From contig NZ_JAKZGP010000033.1 of NCBI RefSeq assembly GCF_022549775.1, positions 1-53,746 of the forward strand: 53,746 nucleotides of DNA, given 5' to 3'. Positions 1-7,082 of this stretch are shown piece after piece. The notes beneath the pieces were generated by a model. It had not been told where the DNA came from. It did not search any database and saw only the letters and a program-made list of their open reading frames with translations. This DNA is from Belliella filtrata (GTDB lineage Bacteria > Bacteroidota > Bacteroidia > Cytophagales > Cyclobacteriaceae). The translations under genes and the position numbers were made by a program. Position 1 is the first letter of the stretch; every line of letters starts with the position of its first letter.

Positions 1-117
1 CCAGCTTCCTTCAGATTCCACTTCGCATTGGACACCCTTGCTCTTGGCTAGTGGTTGGCGATTACAAACCCCCACAGTGGACTTTCACCACCTAGTTAGT
101 TACCATGCACGGCACAC
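1..117 (-). mobile_element. Group IIC intron, 5' end (partial, continues past left edge)
   Basis: Read on the minus strand, the segment begins GTGTG at 117 and carries the domain I landmarks of bacterial class C group II introns: GCATGG, then GTGAAAGTCC, then GCAAGGGTGTCC and GGAATCTGAAGGAAGC. From memory this order and spacing match the Oceanobacillus iheyensis IIC ribozyme. The 5' end lies three bases after the U-tract of the mscS terminator (121-151). That is the known insertion preference of class C introns, which recognise a terminator hairpin as the upstream exon. The reverse transcriptase ORF and domains V-VI would lie beyond the window. The assignment rests on sequence pattern; no structure was folded. 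Confidence 0.85.
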
Positions 118-120
118 AAT

Positions 121-151
121 AAAAAAGCTATCCATTTTGGATAGCTTTTTT
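121..151 (-). terminator. Rho-independent terminator after mscS-type gene
   Basis: The stem AAAAAAGCTATCC (121-133) pairs with GGATAGCTTTTTT (139-151) around an ATTTT loop. It lies 15 nt beyond the stop of the channel gene on the minus strand. The A/T flanks make it symmetrical, so it could work both ways. It also serves as the 5' exon target of the group IIC intron next to it. Confidence 0.85.
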
Positions 152-165
152 TTGTTCGTTTAAAA

Positions 166-1032
166 TCAATCTTTCCTTTCTTCAGATGGCTCTCCAGGCT
201 TACCTTCTGGATAGTAATGATTGACATCTCTTTGTGGGAATGGAATTTCGATATCATTAGCTTCAAAAGCTTCTTTCAATGCCTCCATATTATCCCAGTA
301 TACAGGCCAAAGATCCCCCGCATCAGTCCAGCACCTAACAGTAAGATCTAAAGAACTATCTCCAAATCCAATAAACTTCATCACTGGCTCTGGGTCAGCG
401 TGGATTCTCTCGTCCTTTTTCAAAACATCCATGATCACTTTTCGTGTCTTTTTCAAATCCGTACCATATGCGACTCCTACAGCCATTTCAACTCTTCTGG
501 TGGGCTTTTGAGAAAGGTTTATGATAGAATTATTTGCCAAAGCACCATTTGGAATAGTCACTACCCTATTGTCAAAGTTTCTCACTTTGGTATACAAGAT
601 ATCTATCACTTCTACAGCTCCTAAGGTACCTTGAGCTTCTATGGTATCACCTACCTTGAAGGGCTTGAATATCAAAATCAATACACCTCCTGCAAAATTT
701 GATAGTGATCCTTGTAAGGCCAGACCTACAGCCAAACCAGCGGCCCCCAAGATTGCGATAAAAGAGGTGAGTTCCATACCTAGCTGTGTCGCTATGGTAA
801 TGAACAATACTATATATAATAAAGCTCTAAATAAACTAGTCAAAAAAGAAGCAAGTGAAGCATCAATGTCGTATTTCAAAAAGAGATTTGAGAGCCCCTT
901 CATCAGGACATTGATAATGTATTTACCTATAAAAAATGTAATCAGTGACCCTATGATTTTTGGACCATAATCAAACAAAAACTCTACGAATTTTGCTTGA
1001 ATAATGTCAATCATGTCTAAATTTAACTCCAT
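166..1032 (-). CDS. MscS-family small-conductance mechanosensitive ion channel
   Basis: A 288-residue inner-membrane channel expected to open under membrane tension and release solutes during hypo-osmotic shock. Hydrophobic helices lie near residues 24-44 and 63-83. A pore-lining TM3 at about 90-123 has the Gly/Ala-rich pattern GAAGLAVGLALQGSLSNFAG typical of MscS. The Sm-like beta domain follows (FKPFKVGDTIEAQGTLGAVE, then VTIPNGALANNSIIN) and a mixed alpha/beta C-terminal domain ends in a charged tail. Length matches E. coli MscS (286 residues). The gene stands alone and is followed by a terminator. The ATG at 1032 gives a short N-terminus before TM1, as expected. Assignment to the family is secure; the substrate range is not known. 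Confidence 0.93.
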   Translation of the reverse strand: MELNLDMIDIIQAKFVEFLFDYGPKIIGSLITFFIGKYIINVLMKGLSNLFLKYDIDASLASFLTSLFRALLYIVLFITIATQLGMELTSFIAILGAAGLAVGLALQGSLSNFAGGVLILIFKPFKVGDTIEAQGTLGAVEVIDILYTKVRNFDNRVVTIPNGALANNSIINLSQKPTRRVEMAVGVAYGTDLKKTRKVIMDVLKKDERIHADPEPVMKFIGFGDSSLDLTVRCWTDAGDLWPVYWDNMEALKEAFEANDIEIPFPQRDVNHYYPEGKPGEPSEERKD

Positions 1033-1389
1033 AACTATTTTTTTTATTTATTATTTGGTTTGATATTCTCACATTTATAAACTAATTCAATTCTCAAAGA
1101 TTTACAAAACTAAACAAAAATCTTGCCTCAAGCATAAATTTGGGGTGCAGAATCCATTTTATAACCTTTCAAAAATCCAAATTTTTGATTTCATTCACTT
1201 TAGACTCAAATTAACCAACATTTAAAAAACCTTAATATTTAAGTAAGGTTTCATTATCACAATAAATACAAATTTTCACACCTTCTATTGCCACGAATCA
1301 CCGCTCGTAAAATATTAATGTACCTCTTAGATCAAAAAATAAAATTCGGACTTAAATTCAAAGTCAAATTTAAGTCAACCAATATCCAT
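1033..1389. other. Divergent intergenic region between mscS-type gene and metalloprotease gene
   Basis: An AT-rich spacer between divergent genes, so it must hold both promoters. I see no convincing TAnnTTTG element, operator palindrome or small ORF. The frame of the downstream gene is open from 1288, but the first 34 codons precede the signal peptide and are judged untranslated. Confidence 0.4.
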
Positions 1390-3909
1390 ATGAAGAAATT
1401 TACCCTCATCAAAATCCGCAGAGGTATGATGGGAGCTTTGGTTTTGGGTTCATTGCTATTTGCACAAGATACAATGGCTCAAAAGAAAAAAAGCAAAGCA
1501 TCCGCTACTCCTCCAGCAGAATCTAGCTCAACCCAAAAACCCCAAGCTTCTAAATCTGGCCCAAAACCTTATAGCGAAGTAATCACCTCCAAAGCCACAT
1601 CCAAAGAAGGGCTTTTCAATGTACATGAACTCGACGGGAAATATTTTTATGAAATCCCAGAAGAGATGCTCGGCAGAGAGATGCTCATCGTGACGACAAT
1701 AGCTAGAACAGCAGAAGGAATTGGCTATGGCGGAGAGCGCACCAATACCTTACTCGTAAGATGGGACAAAGAAAAAGACAATGTACTTTTGAGAGTAGTT
1801 TCATATACCAATACTGCCGCAGATTCTCTACCGATTTCTATCGCTGTAAAAAATTCTAACTTAGAACCAATCCTTCAAAAATTTGACGTCAAAGCCTTGG
1901 CAAAAGATGACAAAGGTGTTGTTATCGAAGTGACTGATCTTTTCAGTAAGGATGTGCAAGCGATCGGTTTACCAAAGAACAACAGGACTCAATATAAAGT
2001 GACTCGACTAGATACTGACAGGTCTTATATTGAAAAAATCAGCACATTCCCGATGAATGTTGAGGCAAGGTATGTCATGACTTATGCAGCTACCGAGCCG
2101 CCTTCAAACTCAAGTACTGGTCTGATCACAGTAGAAATGAACTCATCGATGGTACTCCTTCCAGAAGAGCCTATGATGAAAAGACTTGCTGATAGGCGTG
2201 TTGGTTGGTTTAGTAGATCCGTTGTGGATTACGGACTGGATCAGCAGAAGGCTACATCTCAGCGATTTTTGGACAGGTGGAGATTAGAGGTCAAAGAGGA
2301 AGACTATGAGAAATACCGAAGAGGAGAGCTTGTAGAACCAAAGCAACCTATCGTATTCTATATAGACCCAGCTACACCTAGTCAATGGATTCCCTATTTA
2401 AAACAAGGAGTAGAAGACTGGCAGGCAGCTTTTGAGCTGGCAGGATTCAAAAATGCTATTATTGCTAAAGATGCTCCTTCTAAGGAAGAAGACCCTGATT
2501 GGAGCCCAGAAGATGCAAGGTACTCAGTGATCAGATATTTTGCTTCCGACATTCAAAATGCATACGGGCCTCATGTATCAGATCCAAGATCTGGTGAAAT
2601 CATAGAGTCTGATATCGGATGGTATCACAACGTAATGAACTTGTTAAGAAACTGGTTCTTTATACAAACAGCCGCCGTCAATCCAGAAGCTAGGGGGGTC
2701 AATTTCCGTGAGGAAGTGATGGGTAGATTGATTCAATTTGTATCATCTCACGAGGTAGGCCATACATTAGGTTTGCCACACAACTTTGCCTCATCACACG
2801 CTTATCCTGTAGACTCTCTGCGTTCGGCAACTTTCACAGCCAAGTATAGCACAGCTCCTTCCATCATGGATTACGCGCGATTCAACTATATCGCCCAGCC
2901 AGGAGATGAAAACGTAAGTCTTATGCCAAATGTAGGGCCATATGACAAATACTCCATCATGTGGGGATACAAGCCGATACTTGATGCAAAAACACCTGAA
3001 GAGGAGCAACCAACTTTAGATAAATGGATCATGGAAAAAGCTGATGATCCTATTTACAGATTTGGCCGTCAAGGAAACAACTATGATCCAAGCACACAGA
3101 GTGAAGACTTGGGAGATGATGCCATGAAGGCATCTGATTATGGAATCAAGAACTTGAAAGTCATTCTTCCAAACCTCATGCTTTGGACATCAGAAGAAGA
3201 TAAACCTTACAAGGATTACGCTGACCTGGAAGAAATGTATGGACAGGTAATTGGTCAGTATAACCGCTATATGGGTCATGTGAGAACCAATATTGGTGGT
3301 GTATATGAATTGTATAAGTCAACTGGTCAAGGTGAGCCTGTCTATGTTCATACCGATAAAGAAACTCAAAAAAGAGCTGTTCAATTCTTGAACAAAGAGT
3401 TGTTTTCTACTCCAACATGGCTGATGGATCAAGAGATCATTTCAAGGATTGGAGACTTTGGAGCAATTGAGAGAATCAGAGGCGTACAAGTAGGAGCACT
3501 CAACGGTATCCTAGACTGGGGACGATTGGGCAGAGTAATAGAAAATGAAGCATTAAATAGCAAAAATGCTTACAGTATGCTAGAATTGTTTGACGACTTA
3601 AGAGATGGCATTTGGACCGAACTGTCTTCTGGTAAAGCAATAGACATCCACAGAAGGACTCTGCAAAGAGCTCATCTAGAAAGATTGGAATACCTCATGA
3701 CCAATGATGAGCCAAACTCTCCGATGGCTAGAAGGTTTGGCCCTATGATCAACGCCTCCCAATCTGATATTAGACCAATAGTAAGAGGTGAACTGAAAAC
3801 ACTACAAAGACAAGTCTCTTCTGCAATTGGTAAAACTTCCGATAGGTCTTCTAAACTTCACTTAGAAGACGCATTAGAGCGTATCAAACTGATCCTTGAC
3901 CCTAAATAA
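1390..3909 (+). CDS. Secreted zinc-dependent metalloprotease (DUF5117/DUF5118/DUF4953 type)
   Basis: An 839-residue exported metallopeptidase-like protein of a family abundant in Bacteroidota. The start was placed at ATG 1390 rather than 1288, because 1390 opens a clear signal peptide (MKKFTLIKIRRGMMGALVLG, then a hydrophobic run ending near AQDTMAQ). A Lys/Ser/Pro-rich linker follows, then the DUF5118/5117-like beta domains and a metzincin-like catalytic domain. The zinc motif HEVGHTLGLPH spans residues 454-464. A Met-turn-like SIMDYARF follows about 40 residues later. The gene is monocistronic with a strong terminator at 3935. The substrate is unknown; roles in outer-surface protein processing are plausible but unproven. 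Confidence 0.88.
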   Translation: MKKFTLIKIRRGMMGALVLGSLLFAQDTMAQKKKSKASATPPAESSSTQKPQASKSGPKPYSEVITSKATSKEGLFNVHELDGKYFYEIPEEMLGREMLIVTTIARTAEGIGYGGERTNTLLVRWDKEKDNVLLRVVSYTNTAADSLPISIAVKNSNLEPILQKFDVKALAKDDKGVVIEVTDLFSKDVQAIGLPKNNRTQYKVTRLDTDRSYIEKISTFPMNVEARYVMTYAATEPPSNSSTGLITVEMNSSMVLLPEEPMMKRLADRRVGWFSRSVVDYGLDQQKATSQRFLDRWRLEVKEEDYEKYRRGELVEPKQPIVFYIDPATPSQWIPYLKQGVEDWQAAFELAGFKNAIIAKDAPSKEEDPDWSPEDARYSVIRYFASDIQNAYGPHVSDPRSGEIIESDIGWYHNVMNLLRNWFFIQTAAVNPEARGVNFREEVMGRLIQFVSSHEVGHTLGLPHNFASSHAYPVDSLRSATFTAKYSTAPSIMDYARFNYIAQPGDENVSLMPNVGPYDKYSIMWGYKPILDAKTPEEEQPTLDKWIMEKADDPIYRFGRQGNNYDPSTQSEDLGDDAMKASDYGIKNLKVILPNLMLWTSEEDKPYKDYADLEEMYGQVIGQYNRYMGHVRTNIGGVYELYKSTGQGEPVYVHTDKETQKRAVQFLNKELFSTPTWLMDQEIISRIGDFGAIERIRGVQVGALNGILDWGRLGRVIENEALNSKNAYSMLELFDDLRDGIWTELSSGKAIDIHRRTLQRAHLERLEYLMTNDEPNSPMARRFGPMINASQSDIRPIVRGELKTLQRQVSSAIGKTSDRSSKLHLEDALERIKLILDPK

Positions 3910-3934
3910 AGTCAATTGAATTATGAGATTTATC

Positions 3935-3962
3935 AAAGGCTACCAGGATTCTGGTAGCCTTT
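3935..3962 (+). terminator. Rho-independent terminator after metalloprotease gene
   Basis: The stem AAAGGCTACCAG (3935-3946) pairs perfectly with CTGGTAGCCTTT (3951-3962) around a 4-nt loop, followed by a T-rich tail. It lies 25 nt after the stop codon. Confidence 0.9.
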
Positions 3963-4137
3963 CTATTTCGGGAATACTTAAAAACAGGACTCCTTAGATG
4001 GGGGAATCATCAAAATTTTAAGAATTTATTCTCCAGTTGACATTTTTCAGCACCTCCTATTTATGCTATACCATGAAATTGTGGTAGATAGGAAAATTAT
4101 CTCTATTTTTACCTATTCAGAAAATGACCCCAAACGC

Positions 4138-4560
4138 ATGGCTATTACTCCATTGAAAATATTACAAGATCATAATCTTCGTGTAACAAGCTGTAGACAG
4201 GAAGTATTGAAGACTTTTATAGATAAAGATTCCGCCCTTTCACATGCTGACTTGGAAAATGTATTGAAAAACGACTTTGACAGGGTAACCTTATACCGTA
4301 CTTTAAAAACTTTCTTGGAAAAAGACTTGATTCATAAAGTTCTAGATGATAGTGGAGCTACTAAGTATGCACTTTGCTCTCACGACCATAGCAAAGGAAG
4401 CCATCATCATGACCACGATCATGTCCATTTTAAATGTGAAAAATGTGGCAAAACTATCTGTCTAGAAGATTCCACATTACCATTAGTGAAGCTCCCAGAA
4501 GGATTTGTCAACAAAGAGGCGAACTTGTTGATCCAAGGAATATGTAATAAATGTAATTAA
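4138..4560 (+). CDS. Fur-family transcriptional regulator
   Basis: A 140-residue metal- or peroxide-responsive DNA-binding regulator. The N-terminal winged helix (residues about 10-80) includes RVTSCRQEVLKTFI and the recognition region FDRVTLYRTLKTFLEKDLIH, characteristic of Fur/Zur/PerR. A His-rich stretch (CSHDHSKGSHHHDHDHVHFK) lies at the metal-sensing hinge. Paired cysteines CEKCGK and CNKC form the structural zinc site. The frame is open from 4063, but ATG 4138 starts at the normal position of Fur proteins and gives their usual length. The His-rich hinge could suit Zur, Fur or PerR-like sensing; the sequence does not decide which metal. It is a candidate regulator for the heme operon at 45549-52698, though nothing in the window links them. 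Confidence 0.9.
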   Translation: MAITPLKILQDHNLRVTSCRQEVLKTFIDKDSALSHADLENVLKNDFDRVTLYRTLKTFLEKDLIHKVLDDSGATKYALCSHDHSKGSHHHDHDHVHFKCEKCGKTICLEDSTLPLVKLPEGFVNKEANLLIQGICNKCN

Positions 4561-4616
4561 GATTTAGGGGGCTAAGTACAAAAAAAATAGGCAAATATCG
4601 AAATTATTGACTTGGA

Positions 4617-4847
4617 TTAGAAATCAATGGTAGCTTGTTCACTTTTGGCTTTTTCTACCTCTGAATACCAAACGACACCTGGAGGTAAGTCAATTTTTGG
4701 AGGAGTATAGTCTTCTACTCCACCTTCACCATCTTCACCCTTATTTTTTCCTTTATGAACATGGGGTTTGGTAAGCGTAGCAACAATATAAATCAGCACC
4801 ACATAGGCGAGTCCAAGGAGAATCAAATCGACTAACAGGCTACTCAT
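4617..4847 (-). CDS. Small single-pass membrane protein, unknown function
   Basis: A 76-residue protein with one N-terminal transmembrane helix (about residues 4-26, LVDLILLGLAYVVLIYIVAT). A charged linker rich in Lys, Gly and Glu follows, then a Pro-rich tail (YTPPKIDLPPGVVWY). There is no recognisable domain. It is convergent with the Fur-family gene and divergent from the next gene, so it is probably transcribed alone. Coding status is supported by the sensible membrane topology and the ATG start, not by recognised homology. Confidence 0.6.
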   Translation of the reverse strand: MSSLLVDLILLGLAYVVLIYIVATLTKPHVHKGKNKGEDGEGGVEDYTPPKIDLPPGVVWYSEVEKAKSEQATIDF

Positions 4848-5015
4848 AATGACGAAAATTTTCCTTAAGTTATAATATATAGTTCAAACTTTCAATTTTT
4901 TGTCAAGAACTATTTCATTTTTATGTGATACATCGCGAAAAACACCAAAGGTTTCAGCTTTAGCTTGGTAAATAACTGAGATCATCGGATATTTGCAAAC
5001 TGAAAAATTAGCATA

Positions 5016-5495
5016 ATGATAGTAAAAACAAAAAAATACAAACTTGAAGCTGGTACATATATCAAAATGGGATTAGTCAATGTACTTAAGGAACAATGGT
5101 GGGTAATCCTAATTGCCATTGCGATTGGTTGTGGGTACTTGTGGATTCCTTCGTGGTGGTGGATCAGCATGGCTATTTTAGCATATATTCTATATATCTT
5201 ATTTTGGGTTATTCAATTTACTGGTGTGACTCAAATGGAACAAAACAAGGTCATGTTCGAAAAGCTTGCCTATGAAATCGATAGTAGACAAATACTCATG
5301 AAACTAAATGCCAAGCAAGGTATGCCTGTGAACTGGGGAATGATTAAAAGTGTGCAGCAGACCAAAGATGCCTTTGTATTGGTAATGTCCAAAGCCCAAT
5401 TTATTCATTTGCCTTTTAAAATTTTCAATTCAGAAAATGATAAAAAGTTTGTTGAAACCATCCTTAAAAGAAAAGGATACATTAAAGAATCTTAA
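5016..5495 (+). CDS. YcxB-like membrane protein
   Basis: A 159-residue protein whose design fits the YcxB-like family: a short basic N-terminus, two closely spaced transmembrane helices (about residues 28-70, rich in Trp and Ile), and a cytoplasmic C-terminal domain. That domain contains the family-like segment YEIDSRQILMKLNAKQGMPV with WGMIKSVQQTKDAFVLVMSK and LPFKIF. The function of the family is not established. It stands alone between divergent and convergent neighbours and ends before a bidirectional terminator. Confidence 0.7.
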   Translation: MIVKTKKYKLEAGTYIKMGLVNVLKEQWWVILIAIAIGCGYLWIPSWWWISMAILAYILYILFWVIQFTGVTQMEQNKVMFEKLAYEIDSRQILMKLNAKQGMPVNWGMIKSVQQTKDAFVLVMSKAQFIHLPFKIFNSENDKKFVETILKRKGYIKES

Positions 5496-5582
5496 TCCGA
5501 ATATCATGATTGTTTAATTACAACAAAATTTTCAGGAATTAAATCGCTCAAATCAAAAAAAGCGTATTTAATAACAGAACAT

Positions 5583-5617
5583 AAAAAAGCCTTCTTGAAA
5601 ATTAAGAAGGCTTTTTT
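5583..5617. terminator. Bidirectional Rho-independent terminator
   Basis: AAAAAAGCCTTCTT (5583-5596) pairs with AAGAAGGCTTTTTT (5604-5617) around a 7-nt loop. It lies between the convergent YcxB-like and fasciclin genes and has T-runs on both strands, so it can serve both. Confidence 0.9.
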
Positions 5618-5644
5618 CCTTGTGTCAAATGTAGAAAGCTACGA

Positions 5645-6148
5645 TTACATTGTAGGCATTATGACAGAATCAATAACATGCACTACGCCGTTTGAAGCCT
5701 CAATATCGGCTGAGGTTACAGTGGCACCATTCACTTTTGCTTTTCCGTCTTTCAAAGAGATCTTAACATCTTTCCCTTGAGCCGTAGTTGCAGTCATACC
5801 ATCTTTCAAGTCTTTAGAATATACTTTTCCAGGCACGACATGGTAAGTAAGGATTTGTACCAATTGATCTTTGTTTTCTGGCTTAAGTAGAGTTTCTACT
5901 GTTCCAGCAGGAAGCTTTTCGAAAGCTTCATTACTTGGAGCAAATACAGTGAATGGACCATCACCTTTTAGAACATCGACCAAATCACCAGCCTTTACAG
6001 CTGCAACTAGAGTGGATAGAAATTCTGTCTGCGCTGCCAAGTCTACGATATCAGCTTCAGCTGACTTTAAACTTGTGTCATTGTTCAGTGTGAATGCTGA
6101 GGTTGTAAAAAAAGCAACCATCAAAGCAAAGGCTAGTAATTTTTTCAT
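5645..6148 (-). CDS. Secreted fasciclin (FAS1) domain protein
   Basis: A 167-residue exported protein. Residues 1-20 form a signal peptide ([20 protein letters not shown]). A single FAS1 domain follows, with the H1 motif [19 protein letters not shown] and the H2-like motif [14 protein letters not shown]-type ending (here [16 protein letters not shown]), plus a central [13 protein letters not shown]1 domains mediate cell-surface adhesion or matrix contacts. Length equals one domain with nothing else, as in MPB70-like proteins. The gene is monocistronic and divergent from rlmH across a 338-nt spacer that contains a 16-bp palindrome. Confidence 0.92.
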   Translation of the reverse strand: MKKLLAFALMVAFFTTSAFTLNNDTSLKSAEADIVDLAAQTEFLSTLVAAVKAGDLVDVLKGDGPFTVFAPSNEAFEKLPAGTVETLLKPENKDQLVQILTYHVVPGKVYSKDLKDGMTATTAQGKDVKISLKDGKAKVNGATVTSADIEASNGVVHVIDSVIMPTM

Positions 6149-6314
6149 AGTTAAATAGTTTTTGGTTAGTGGTATATAAATTCAAAACAACATCACTTTG
6201 TTTATCAAGAAGTTATATTTTTTTTAAAAAAAAATCACAAATGACAAAAAAACAGCATTCAAATCCCAAATTCTTACATTCATGTATTTTTCAAAGATTA
6301 TTTTTTATTTAAGA

Positions 6315-6330
6315 GTTGACAATTATCAAC
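6315..6330. promoter_or_regulatory. 16-bp near-perfect palindrome between fasciclin gene and rlmH
   Basis: GTTGACAATTATCAAC is a dyad with 5-bp arms GTTGA/TCAAC and an AATT centre; only one internal pair mismatches. It sits in the 338-nt divergent spacer (6149-6486), which is otherwise AT-rich with no gene. An operator role is inferred only from symmetry and position. Confidence 0.35.
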
Positions 6331-6474
6331 ATATATTTCAAATACAATATTCATTTTGAACCACAAATATTTAAGTAATGAATAAGAATTATAGGAATTT
6401 GAAAGTAAAAATGCTGCAAAATTTATTTACCTCCCAAAGTCAAGTAATAGTAACATAATTTTAAAAATGAAAAG

Positions 6475-6482
6475 TAACTTTG
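6475..6482 (+). promoter_or_regulatory. Bacteroidota -7 promoter element of rlmH
   Basis: TAACTTTG matches the TAnnTTTG consensus of the Bacteroidota housekeeping sigma factor. Its last base is only four bases from the ATG at 6487, so transcription would start at or next to the initiation codon. No clear -33 TTG element is visible. Confidence 0.5.
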
Positions 6483-6486
6483 CATC

Positions 6487-6960
6487 ATGCAAATCAAGCT
6501 CATAGCAGTAGGCAAAACAGACCAAAAGGCAATAATCGAATTGATAAATGAATACACTAAACGTGTAAATTTCTACATCAAATTTGAATTAGAAATCATT
6601 CCGGATCTAAAAAATTCTAAATCAATTACAGAGTTACTCCAAAAAGAGAAGGAAGGTGAAATGATCTTAAAAAAAATCCTGCCATCTGATGAATTAATAC
6701 TTTTGGATGAACATGGTAAGCAGTACAGTTCAGTTGATTTTTCAACATTCATGCAAAAGAAAATGAATGCTGGATTGAAGCAACTTATTTTTGTAATAGG
6801 CGGACCTTATGGGTTTTCTGATACAGTCTACCAAAGAGCCAATGGAAAAATATCCCTTTCCAAAATGACATTTTCTCATCAAATGGTACGTCCATTTTTC
6901 ATAGAGCAAGTTTATAGAGCATTTACCATATTGAAGAATGAGCCTTACCATCATGAATAA
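6487..6960 (+). CDS. rlmH: 23S rRNA (pseudouridine1915-N3)-methyltransferase RlmH
   Basis: A 157-residue SPOUT-class methyltransferase that methylates pseudouridine 1915 in helix 69 of 23S rRNA within the assembled ribosome. The N-terminus MQIKLIAVGKTDQKAIIELI, the central LLDEHGKQYSSVDFS, the SAM-binding knot FVIGGPYGFSDTV and the C-terminal SHQMVRPFFIEQVYRAFTI with terminal YHHE are hallmarks of RlmH. Length is the usual 155-160. It appears to be expressed from its own promoter immediately upstream. Confidence 0.96.
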   Translation: MQIKLIAVGKTDQKAIIELINEYTKRVNFYIKFELEIIPDLKNSKSITELLQKEKEGEMILKKILPSDELILLDEHGKQYSSVDFSTFMQKKMNAGLKQLIFVIGGPYGFSDTVYQRANGKISLSKMTFSHQMVRPFFIEQVYRAFTILKNEPYHHE

Positions 6961-7082
6961 TAATCAAATTCACTGACTTGACATTGATAATAATAAGTTT
7001 GGTTTAACACATTATAACACCAAGATTTCTTTGAACTAAATAATTTTTATTATTTTACGAAGTGATTAAAATTTTAAAAATT

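Noticed and set aside
1288-1389. N-terminal extension of the metalloprotease
   Set aside because: It precedes a clear signal peptide and is basic and AT-driven; export would not work with it in front.
4036-4065. TTGACA-like -35 box before the Fur-family gene
   Set aside because: Bacteroidota housekeeping promoters use TTG/TAnnTTTG elements; a proteobacterial-type -35/-10 pair is likely coincidence.
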